This document shows, piece by piece, positions 33,393 through 40,407 of a stretch of 64,000 bases of DNA. This stretch comes from Burkholderia cepacia ATCC 25416 (GTDB taxonomy: Bacteria; Pseudomonadota; Gammaproteobacteria; Burkholderiales; Burkholderiaceae), in NCBI RefSeq assembly GCF_001411495.1, contig NZ_CP012981.1:2294001-2358000 (forward strand). The letters run 5' to 3'. The notes beneath the pieces were generated by a model, which saw only the letters and a list, made by a program, of their open reading frames with translations, made no database searches and was not told where the DNA came from. Both the position numbers and the translations under genes were made by a program. Numbering within the stretch: position 1 is the stretch's first letter; each line of letters begins with the position of its first letter.

Positions 33393-35516
33393 ATGGCCGA
33401 AATCAACCTGAAGAAGGATGCCGCAAGCGCGGAGACGGATCGCGTCAGGGCGGAAGCCGAGCAGATGTGCCCCGCATGCGAGCACATGCTGTGGGTCAGC
33501 TTCTATTTCGACGGATTCGGTTTCGGCGACAAGGAAGGACCACGAACCAACATCCTGAAGCTGTTCAACGCCGCATACGACAAGAAGAACAAGAACATGC
33601 GGCGCTTCTACTATCCGGGGCTCGGCGCCGATTTCGACCCGGAAGCCGGCGTGCTTCGGCAGGTGTTGAAGGACAAGGCGCTCGACACCGCCGGCGAAAA
33701 GGCCGGCGACAAGCTCAAGGAGATGACCGTCGACAAGGCCAAGGAGAAGGGCATGAAGACGGTCGAGGACGCGTGGAAGCAGAGCGGCAGGAAGGGGAAT
33801 TCCACGCTGAGCGGCCGCGTCGGCGACACGGTCGGCACGGTGTTCGACAAGGCGAAGGAAGGCGTGGGCGACGCACGGAAGCGGCTCGAGCGAGCGGTCG
33901 CGCGGCCGGGGGCGGAAAAGAACCGCGCGTTGCGTTACCTGAAGCGCGAATGGCGAGGGTTCTGGCGCGATGTCGTCAAGTATCCGTACCGGATTCCGAA
34001 GACGGTCCTGAAGGAGGTCGGCAAGGAAACGCTCGGCGCGCTGGCCGAGTCGTTCCAGCTTTCGCGCGACACGAAGCTCGGCGCTGCGCTGTTCAATACC
34101 GGCGTCGATACGCGCCTGAAGGCGGCGGACGAGGATTTCAAGGCGGCCGTGGCGGGCGTGAAGCAGGCGGGCACGATCAACAAGATTCATGTCGCGATCT
34201 TCGGGTACGACATGGGCGGCGGCCTCGCGCTGGCCTTTGCCAAACGGTTGCTCGAGGAAACCTGCAAGGGCGGGAAGTACGACGGCGTGGCGGTCAAGAT
34301 CAAGTTCATGGGCCTGTTCGACTGCGTGACGAACCGTTTCGACGACAACCTGCTGACGGGCTACATTCCGTTGAGCAACGCGGTGTCGTCGGATCTGATC
34401 TTGTCGCCGGACATCGAGAAATGCGTGCACTACGCGGCCGCGCATGAACTGCGCGTGTACAAGCCGTTGACGATGCTCGGCGTCGATCCGGCCGACATGC
34501 GCGGCCGGCGGCAGGAGCGCCTCTTTCCCGGCGCGCAGGTGGACGTGGGCGGCGGCGCGATCGAAGGCGAGGACGGCATTTCCGACAAGCTTGCGCGCCT
34601 GCCGCTCGAGATGATGTACCACCGCGCATACGGCGCGGGCATTCCAATGCCGAGCCTGACCGCGCTGGCGAACGAGGACGGCGCGCTGTATCAGCAGATC
34701 GTCGCGCCGCAGGAGGTCCAGGCCTTCCAGCTCGACTACCGGGTGACCGTCAAGAAGCTCGTGGCGACGACGCGCGAGATTCCGCCGCTGTCGCCGCTGG
34801 GCGCCGGCATCGGCTATCCGTCGGCGGCGCTCAGGCCGTCGATCGGGCCGCTCGATTTTCTCAATCCGAAGCCGCTGCCCGACATGACGGACGGTTGCCG
34901 CGTGCCCGACCGGACGCCGCCGCGCCCGGTCGTCGTGACCGACCTGCCGAAGGACATCCAGGGCGAGCTCAAGGGCCACATGGTCGTGTACATCCAGTGG
35001 CTGCGCATGTGGTACGACCGGGCCGAGAATCGCACGGCCGCGACACAGCGCAAGCCGGGGTGGCTCGGCGGCGCGGTGAATCCGCTGGCGTACGGCCGTT
35101 ACGAGAAGCTGGTGCGCGAAATCGACTACCAGAAGCAGCACGGCACGCGCCCGGGATACGGGTTCGATCGGAAGCAGGCGATGAAGCAGCTCGACGGCGA
35201 GTTGCCGGCGTCGATGTTCAATACCGACCCGCAGGCGCAGGCGCTGTTCTGGCTGTGGAACAATCCTGGCGAGCGCCTGCCGCAAGTCGAAGCGATGTAT
35301 CCGCTGTTCGTGAAGCACGTGCACGACAGCATGGCCGAGAGCGATATCGAGGCCGTGTGGAGCCATCTGGTGTCGATCAAGAACTACATGAATACGCGGG
35401 CGATGCAGAAGATCGCGACCGCGCCCGACAAGTCCTTCCTGGATCGCGTCGCGGACGTGTACCACTCGCTGGTGTCGACCGTATCCGCACCGCCCGGCAC
35501 GACGGTCGTTCGATAG
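33393..35516 (+). CDS. Divergent Tle1-like (DUF2235) protein lacking the catalytic serine
   Basis: 707 residues. Alignable with the intact Tle1 of this island: VSFYFDGFGFG, IHVAIFGYDMGGGLALAFA, IKFMGLFDCV, CVHYAAAHELR and FPGAQVDVGGG correspond to FFDGTRNN, YVFGFSRGAAEA, GLFD, CVHMVAAHE and YPGVHSDVGGG. The nucleophile Ser is Asp273 (GYDMG) and the His before DVGGG is Gln382; Asp384 remains. A Lys/Glu/Ala-rich helical insert fills about residues 90-170. No signal peptide. The open frame and normal codon use show a maintained gene, so it is either a pseudoenzyme effector or one with changed chemistry. Cargo of VgrG3 by position. Confidence 0.88.
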   Translation: MAEINLKKDAASAETDRVRAEAEQMCPACEHMLWVSFYFDGFGFGDKEGPRTNILKLFNAAYDKKNKNMRRFYYPGLGADFDPEAGVLRQVLKDKALDTAGEKAGDKLKEMTVDKAKEKGMKTVEDAWKQSGRKGNSTLSGRVGDTVGTVFDKAKEGVGDARKRLERAVARPGAEKNRALRYLKREWRGFWRDVVKYPYRIPKTVLKEVGKETLGALAESFQLSRDTKLGAALFNTGVDTRLKAADEDFKAAVAGVKQAGTINKIHVAIFGYDMGGGLALAFAKRLLEETCKGGKYDGVAVKIKFMGLFDCVTNRFDDNLLTGYIPLSNAVSSDLILSPDIEKCVHYAAAHELRVYKPLTMLGVDPADMRGRRQERLFPGAQVDVGGGAIEGEDGISDKLARLPLEMMYHRAYGAGIPMPSLTALANEDGALYQQIVAPQEVQAFQLDYRVTVKKLVATTREIPPLSPLGAGIGYPSAALRPSIGPLDFLNPKPLPDMTDGCRVPDRTPPRPVVVTDLPKDIQGELKGHMVVYIQWLRMWYDRAENRTAATQRKPGWLGGAVNPLAYGRYEKLVREIDYQKQHGTRPGYGFDRKQAMKQLDGELPASMFNTDPQAQALFWLWNNPGERLPQVEAMYPLFVKHVHDSMAESDIEAVWSHLVSIKNYMNTRAMQKIATAPDKSFLDRVADVYHSLVSTVSAPPGTTVVR

Positions 35517-35567
35517 TCGGCCGGCCGCCGACCCACGCCGGCCGGCGACGCGCGGCTGGCCCGTGCG

Positions 35568-36806
35568 TTACTTCGAGATGTACCAGAGCGCGTCGGTGCT
35601 GACGCGCGCGGCCGGCTTCGTCGTGGCCGGCACCTGAGGCGTCGTAACGGGGGGCGGCGTGTTCGACGTCACTGCGGTGGGCCACGTCGCCGGCGTATTC
35701 GACGGGGTCGATGCCGTCGACGCATTGGCGGTACTCGCGGTCGGTGCTGAACCCGACGTCGACGCCGTGTCGATGTACCAGAGCGCATCGGACGATGCGA
35801 TCCGCCTGGTCGACGCATTCGCAGCCGGCTGTTTCGCAGCCGGCGCGGTGGCAGCCGTTGCCGCCGTCGCGCCCGAACGCGGCGTTCCCGCCGCAGCCGT
35901 TGCCTGCGCCGTCGTCCCGGCTCCACCACGCTGCGCACGCGCCTCGAACGGCCCGAGCTGGAAGATTAACGTTTGCGCGGGACGCGTCAGGACGGCATAC
36001 GGGAACTGCAGCTCCCACGACATCAGCACGCGGCCTGACGACGTTTCCGTGAAGATCGCCGGCAGGTGCTTCATGTCGCTGAACTGCACGTAGACCCGCG
36101 CGCCGTCGTCGAACACCTGGGTCGGCTTGGCCTGGTCCGCCCCGGTGACCGTCCAGCCGAAGTTGTACGTGCCGGCCGGGCCGGCGGGGCCGCCCTGCGG
36201 GGGCGCCGGCGGCGGAGCCGACGAGATCGTGCGCGGGCGCGTGACCTGCTGCGGGGCGGACACGCTCAGGCTCGCGAACGGGTTGTACGCCTGGGCCTGT
36301 TGCGGCGGCGTAAAGGACGGTGGAAGGATGGGCATGGGAGTATCCGGCGAATCCGGCATGGTCCGGATTGCATCATAGACCTTGCGCGCATACGCGAGGC
36401 GCTTGTCGGGCGACGCGGAGTTGTACGCGCCGATCGCGTTCCAGTTGGCGCCGAGTTGGCGGATGTTCTGCGACAGGATCCACGCGCCGACATACGCGTT
36501 CGTGCACGCATCGAACAGGCTCTCCCGCGTGATGCCTTCGCGCGCGAGCGTCGGCAGCCAGGTGCTGTTGATCTGCATCAGCCCGATGTCGACCGTGCCG
36601 TTCGTGTTGGTATTGACGGCGTTCGGGTTCATGCCCGACTCGACCTGCGCGATGCCGCGCATCAGGCTGACGCTCACGTGCTGGAACGCGGCCGCGTCGT
36701 CGAGGCAATCGGCCCGCGTGACACCGTGCAGCGCGCACGACAGCGCAATCGTCGAGGCGATTTTCAGCGTTTCTCGGCTGATCGAACGGGTGGTCTGACG
36801 CGGCAT
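35568..36806 (-). CDS. Lytic transglycosylase (VirB1-like) fused to VirB9/TrbG-like domain
   Basis: 412 residues. A signal peptide is followed by an SLT domain (about 34-150) with catalytic Glu56 in IAQVESGMNPNAVN, GLMQINSTWLPTL and GAYNSASPDKRLAYARKVY. A Pro-rich linker leads to about 212-290, which matches the VirB9/TrbG/CagX beta-domain (TYNFGWTVTG, VFDDGARVYVQFSDM, LPAIF). A long Ala/Thr/Ser-rich tail contains SSDALWYI (338-345) and STDALWYI (403-410). In type IV secretion systems these two functions are separate proteins. No other VirB genes are nearby. The chosen ATG excludes 38 Arg/Pro-rich codons without coding character. Confidence 0.85.
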   Translation of the reverse strand: MPRQTTRSISRETLKIASTIALSCALHGVTRADCLDDAAAFQHVSVSLMRGIAQVESGMNPNAVNTNTNGTVDIGLMQINSTWLPTLAREGITRESLFDACTNAYVGAWILSQNIRQLGANWNAIGAYNSASPDKRLAYARKVYDAIRTMPDSPDTPMPILPPSFTPPQQAQAYNPFASLSVSAPQQVTRPRTISSAPPPAPPQGGPAGPAGTYNFGWTVTGADQAKPTQVFDDGARVYVQFSDMKHLPAIFTETSSGRVLMSWELQFPYAVLTRPAQTLIFQLGPFEARAQRGGAGTTAQATAAAGTPRSGATAATAATAPAAKQPAANASTRRIASSDALWYIDTASTSGSAPTASTANASTASTPSNTPATWPTAVTSNTPPPVTTPQVPATTKPAARVSTDALWYISK

Positions 36807-37219
36807 GGCAGGATGGGGCGGAATCCGGGCGCCCGGTGCAAGGAAATTACGCGAGACGCGAAGTGTGCCATAGCGAGCAGGCAAATGGCTCGCGTCAAAC
36901 TTTCCTTTGCATTTGCCCATGCGCCCGACACGCCTTTTTATCGTGTCCGATCACGGCGTGCGGCGAAGCATTATCGGTAAATATGGCCGGATTTCACGGT
37001 GAATGCCGGGGCAATGGCGGCGCCGGAATACTGACGCATCGCGTCATTTGTTCCAGGAAATCGGTGCTGAATCAAACCGGATGAAAATCGGCAGGCAGCC
37101 GATATCCGGGGTGAAATGGGCGATGAAAAGGCGATCGGGAAACGCGCCGGCGGCCGGTGCCGCCGTATCGGTCGATGCGGATTCGGCCGGCCGCACGGCG
37201 GACAGCCGGCCGTTTTGCA
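36807..37219. other. Intergenic region between transglycosylase fusion and porin
   Basis: About 410 bases upstream of the transglycosylase gene and downstream of the porin, both on the minus strand. It must contain the former's promoter, but no clear box stands out. A GC hairpin, CGGCCGGC (37184-37191) with GCCGGCCG (37205-37212), lies just after the porin stop. It is a candidate terminator, though on the minus strand no T-run follows. No gene seen. Confidence 0.5.
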
Positions 37220-38380
37220 TCAGAAGCGGTGTCGCAGGCCGAGGTTGACCATCGTCTGCGAGCTGGTGCCCGCGTAGCCGTACGAACCGATCGACGCCTG
37301 CGCGCCCATCGAGCCGCCGTTGCCGTCGCCGGTCCGGCCGCTTGCGTGCTGGTACGCGGCGGTCAGGTAGACGTCGGTGCGCTTCGACAGGTTGTAGTCC
37401 GCGCCGGCCGATACCTGGTGATAGGTGGCCGACGTGTCGCCGCCCGAGCGTGTATAGCTGTAGCCGACGCCGACCAGCAGCGCGTTCGTCGCCTGGTAGT
37501 TCACGAAGCCTTGCCCGGTGTTGTAGTGCTCGTTCGAGTTGAATACCGAGCTCGCATCGCGGCGGTACTGCGCGTTGCTGTAGCCGAGGCCGAACGTGAA
37601 CGGGCCGGCGACGTACTGGCCCGCGATGCGTGCGATGCCGATCGAGTGCGCGCTCGCATAGCCGTTGTTGATCGGGCCGTCGAAGGTGCCATCCGACGAG
37701 CTGGTCCAGCCGTTGCGCAGCCCGTTCGACGCAGGGCTGTTGGTCGCGTGGAAGTACCCGCCCGCGACGCTGAACGGCCCGTTGTTGTACGACACGGCGG
37801 CCGAATACGATTGCGCGGCGCCGGTGCTGCCGGCGATGCCGCCGAACGAATACATCGCGGAGAACTGCAGGCCCGCATAGACGGCCGACGTGTACTTCAC
37901 CGCGTTGTCGACGCGGAAGCTGTTGTCGTAGTTGTCGACGTCGCCGGGCGTCGCGAACACGCTGCCGAGATAATTGTCGGCGGTGATGCCCTGCACGAGA
38001 TCGACGAGCGGATCGTACTGGCGGCCGAACGTGAGCGTGCCGTAGCGGTCGCTCGTCAGGCCGACGAACGCCTGCCGGCCGAACATGCGGCCGCCCTGGC
38101 CCTGCCGGCCGTTGCTCGGGTCGAAGCCGTTCTCGAGCTGGAACAGCGCCTTCAGCCCGCCGCCGAGATCCTCGGTGCCTTTCACGCCGAAGCGGCTGCC
38201 GGCCAGGTTGCCCGCGCTGCTGTTGCCGAGCATCCACGCGTTGTCATTGCCCTGCGCATGGTTCACGTAGGTGATCGACGTGTCGATCACGCCATACAGC
38301 GTGACGCTCGACTGCGCGTGCGCGACGGGTATCGCCGCGAACGACGCGATGGAAATCAGCGAGAGGGTCGTGCGTTTCAT
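37220..38380 (-). CDS. General trimeric porin (Burkholderia OmpC-like)
   Basis: 386 residues. Signal peptide MKRTTLSLISIASFAAIPVAHA; the mature start QSSVTLYGVIDTSITYVN is the classic opening of beta-proteobacterial 16-strand porins. Other landmarks are GSRFGVKGTEDLGGGLKALFQLENGF, RQAFVGLTSDRYGTLTFGRQYDP and the closing VNLGLRHRF with C-terminal Phe. It allows passive diffusion of small hydrophilic solutes across the outer membrane. The upstream non-coding region is A+T-rich and contains a large dyad. Neighbouring genes do not indicate a specific substrate. Confidence 0.96.
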   Translation of the reverse strand: MKRTTLSLISIASFAAIPVAHAQSSVTLYGVIDTSITYVNHAQGNDNAWMLGNSSAGNLAGSRFGVKGTEDLGGGLKALFQLENGFDPSNGRQGQGGRMFGRQAFVGLTSDRYGTLTFGRQYDPLVDLVQGITADNYLGSVFATPGDVDNYDNSFRVDNAVKYTSAVYAGLQFSAMYSFGGIAGSTGAAQSYSAAVSYNNGPFSVAGGYFHATNSPASNGLRNGWTSSSDGTFDGPINNGYASAHSIGIARIAGQYVAGPFTFGLGYSNAQYRRDASSVFNSNEHYNTGQGFVNYQATNALLVGVGYSYTRSGGDTSATYHQVSAGADYNLSKRTDVYLTAAYQHASGRTGDGNGGSMGAQASIGSYGYAGTSSQTMVNLGLRHRF

Positions 38381-38531
38381 TTCATCTCCTTGCGCATTGG
38401 CTTGTATTCGTGATCCGGAATGGCAGGAGACTACCGAGTGCGATTAAAACGGAAAAACGAAATTCTCTTTTGTGGCTTGAGGCAGACAGGGATGTGCTCC
38501 AGTCTCGACGATCGAGGGATTTGAATTATTG

Positions 38532-38568
38532 AAAATTGCGTATCAATTGATTGTCATTTCGCAATTTT
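38532..38568. promoter_or_regulatory. Nested dyad upstream of porin
   Basis: AAAATTGCG (38532-38540) and CGCAATTTT (38560-38568) are a perfect 9-bp inverted repeat around 19 bases that include the palindrome TCAATTGA (38543-38550). It lies about 150 bases upstream of the porin start, a plausible distance for an activator or repressor site. Binding protein unknown. Confidence 0.4.
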
Positions 38569-38795
38569 GTCATTCCGGCTTGCATATCTCGCGATAATCT
38601 CGATCGATTTGACGGGGCGTCGAGGCGGCCCGGATATTGTTATCGATCCGTCAAATAACTATTTAATGAATCGATTTGGCCACGGTGTAATGAATGTGTT
38701 AACGACGCATCGGGCGACGGCATCGCGGCGGCGTCTCCCTTCCTGTCGCGTTGTCGTTGCACGCGTGGCACGCCGGTCGTCGATCCGGTCTTGTA

Positions 38796-38814
38796 TATAA
38801 TAATCATTCTCATT
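38796..38814. promoter_or_regulatory. Fur box before fecI-type sigma gene
   Basis: TATAATAATCATTCTCATT; its complement AATGAGAATGATTATTATA has the repeated NATWAT hexamers of the Fur consensus. It lies 40 bases upstream of the sigma factor ATG. Expected to repress the iron-signalling operon when iron is plentiful. Confidence 0.75.
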
Positions 38815-38853
38815 TACAAGATCGTTGACGCCTGCGCACCCCGGAACCCGGCC

Positions 38854-39363
38854 ATGTCTGCTGACCAGCTGTCCCTCCATCGAGAAATCGACGCCCTCTA
38901 TACCGGCCACCACGCGTGGCTGCGCGGCTGGTTGAGCCGGAAGCTCGGTTGCGCGCACCGCGCGGCCGATCTGGCGCACGACACCTTCATGCGCCTGCTC
39001 GCACGCGACGAGCCGATCGGCGCCGACGAACCGCGCGCGTTCCTCACCACGGTCGCGCAGCGCGTGCTGAGTAACCACTGGCGGCGCGAGCAGATCGAGC
39101 GCGCGTATCTCGATGCGCTCGCGCAGCACCCCGAAGCGCATGCGCCGTCGCCGGAGGAGCGGGCCGTCGTGTTCGAGACGCTGCTCGAAATCGACCGGCT
39201 GCTCGACGGCCTGCCGCTCGCGGCGAAGCGAGCGTTCCTGCTCGCGCAACTCGACGGGCTCACGCAGGCCGAGATCGCGCGCGAACTCGGCGTGTCGCTC
39301 GCGACGGTGAAGCGTTATCTCGTGAAGGCCGGCACGCAGTGTTTCTTCGCGATGGCGGCCTGA
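38854..39363 (+). CDS. FecI-type ECF RNA polymerase sigma factor
   Basis: 169 residues. Sigma region 2 (YTGHHAWLRGWLSRKLGCAHRAADLAHDTFMRLLAR, EPRAFLTTVAQRVLSNHWRR) and region 4 (LEIDRLLDGLPLAAKRAFLL, LTQAEIARELGVSLATVKRYL) match FecI sigma factors that switch on outer-membrane iron receptor genes. It is followed three bases later by a FecR-like gene and then by a FecA-type receptor with a signalling domain. That is the complete cell-surface signalling set. A Fur box lies upstream. The first upstream ATG-like frame is A+T-rich promoter DNA, so the internal ATG is used. Confidence 0.95.
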   Translation: MSADQLSLHREIDALYTGHHAWLRGWLSRKLGCAHRAADLAHDTFMRLLARDEPIGADEPRAFLTTVAQRVLSNHWRREQIERAYLDALAQHPEAHAPSPEERAVVFETLLEIDRLLDGLPLAAKRAFLLAQLDGLTQAEIARELGVSLATVKRYLVKAGTQCFFAMAA

Positions 39364-39366
39364 CCG

Positions 39367-40353
39367 ATGGCCGCCCCGGGAGCGCCGGCGGTGCCGCCGC
39401 AGGTTGCGCGTCGCGCGGTCGAATGGTGGGTCGACCGGCAGGCCGGCCGCACCGGCGAAGCGTTCGACGCCGCGCTCGCGCGCTGGCGCGCGGAGGATCC
39501 GGCGCACGACGCGGCATGGCGCCATATCGAAACGATGCAGCACAGGTTGGGCGGGCTCACGGCCGGGCTCGACGCGCAGGCCGCGCACGCGGCGCTGCTG
39601 TCGCCGCGTGCGGGCCGCCGCCGCGCGGCCGTGAAGGCGCTGGCCGTCCTGCTGTTCGCGGGCGGCGCCGCATGGATGGCCGAGCCCGCGCGGCGCGCGG
39701 CGATCTGGCCGGCAGACCTGCGAACGGCGGTCGGCGAGCGGCGCACGGTGACGCTCGCGGATCGCACGGTCGTCGTCCTCGATACCGACACGGCGCTCGA
39801 CGTGCGCTTCGACGCCGCCGCGCGCGGCCTGCGCCTGCTGCGCGGCACGATCATGGTGACGAGCAGCCACGACGATCGCGTGCCCGCGCGGCCGCTCGTC
39901 GTCGCGACCGCGCAAGGCGAGTTGCGGCCGCTCGGTACACGCTTCGCGGTGCGGCAGCGCGAAGGCGCGACGCGGGTCGAAGTGTTCGCCGGTGCCGTGC
40001 GCGTGCAGCCGGACGATGCGGCGGCAGGCGCGCGCGTGATCGCGGCCGGGGAGGGCGCGGATTTCACGCGCGATGCGATCGGCGTGCAGGCACCGCTCGA
40101 TGCGTATGCGTCCGCGTGGACGGGCGGCATGCTGGTCGCGTCGCGCATGCGGCTGGCCGACCTCGTCGCCGAGCTCGACCGCTATCGCCGCGGCAGCCTG
40201 CGCTGCGATGCGGCCGTGGCCGACCTGCGCGTGTCGGGCACCTATCCGCTCGACGATCCCGCGCGTGTGCTCGACACGCTGAAGGCGACGTTGCCGATCG
40301 ATGTGCACTACCTGACGCGCTACTGGGCGACGGTCGTGCCGGCCCGTTCCTGA
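39367..40353 (+). CDS. FecR-type anti-sigma / sigma regulator
   Basis: 328 residues. The cytoplasmic N-terminus contains RRAVEWWVDRQAG, DAALARWRAEDPAHDAAWRHIE, the DUF4880/FecR sigma-binding segment. One membrane helix follows around residues 86-105, then the periplasmic FecR domain (RTVTLADRTVVVLDTDTALDV, LLRGTIMVT, ELRPLGTRFAVRQ, VEVFAGAVRVQ) and a C-terminal STN-like LRVSGTYPLDDPARVLDTLKATL. It receives the signal from the receptor's N-terminal domain and controls the sigma factor encoded just upstream. Confidence 0.95.
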   Translation: MAAPGAPAVPPQVARRAVEWWVDRQAGRTGEAFDAALARWRAEDPAHDAAWRHIETMQHRLGGLTAGLDAQAAHAALLSPRAGRRRAAVKALAVLLFAGGAAWMAEPARRAAIWPADLRTAVGERRTVTLADRTVVVLDTDTALDVRFDAAARGLRLLRGTIMVTSSHDDRVPARPLVVATAQGELRPLGTRFAVRQREGATRVEVFAGAVRVQPDDAAAGARVIAAGEGADFTRDAIGVQAPLDAYASAWTGGMLVASRMRLADLVAELDRYRRGSLRCDAAVADLRVSGTYPLDDPARVLDTLKATLPIDVHYLTRYWATVVPARS

Positions 40354-40407
40354 GCGTGTCGAAAAAAATTTTCGCCGACCTGAGCTGTTTCTCGATGTTC
40401 GCGTGAC

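Larger units (their letters stand above)
38381..38853. other. A+T-rich divergent region between porin and ECF sigma gene
   Basis: About 470 bases with much lower GC than the surrounding genes. It contains the porin promoter on the minus strand, a 9-bp dyad around 38532-38568 and a Fur-box-like sequence at 38796-38814 just before the sigma gene. A short plus-strand frame through 38791 lacks coding character before the real sigma start. Confidence 0.6.

Noticed and set aside
14117..35516. Possible full T6SS locus (tss structural genes)
   Set aside because: No sheath, baseplate, membrane-complex or ClpV-like gene is present; only spike, adaptor, effector and immunity types occur.
37184..37212. 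GC hairpin after the porin as a definite terminator
   Set aside because: The stem is good but no T-run follows on the porin strand, so I only mention it as a candidate.
38791..38853. In-frame upstream extension of the ECF sigma factor
   Set aside because: The extra codons are A+T-rich and overlap the Fur box; the downstream ATG gives the normal sigma N-terminus.
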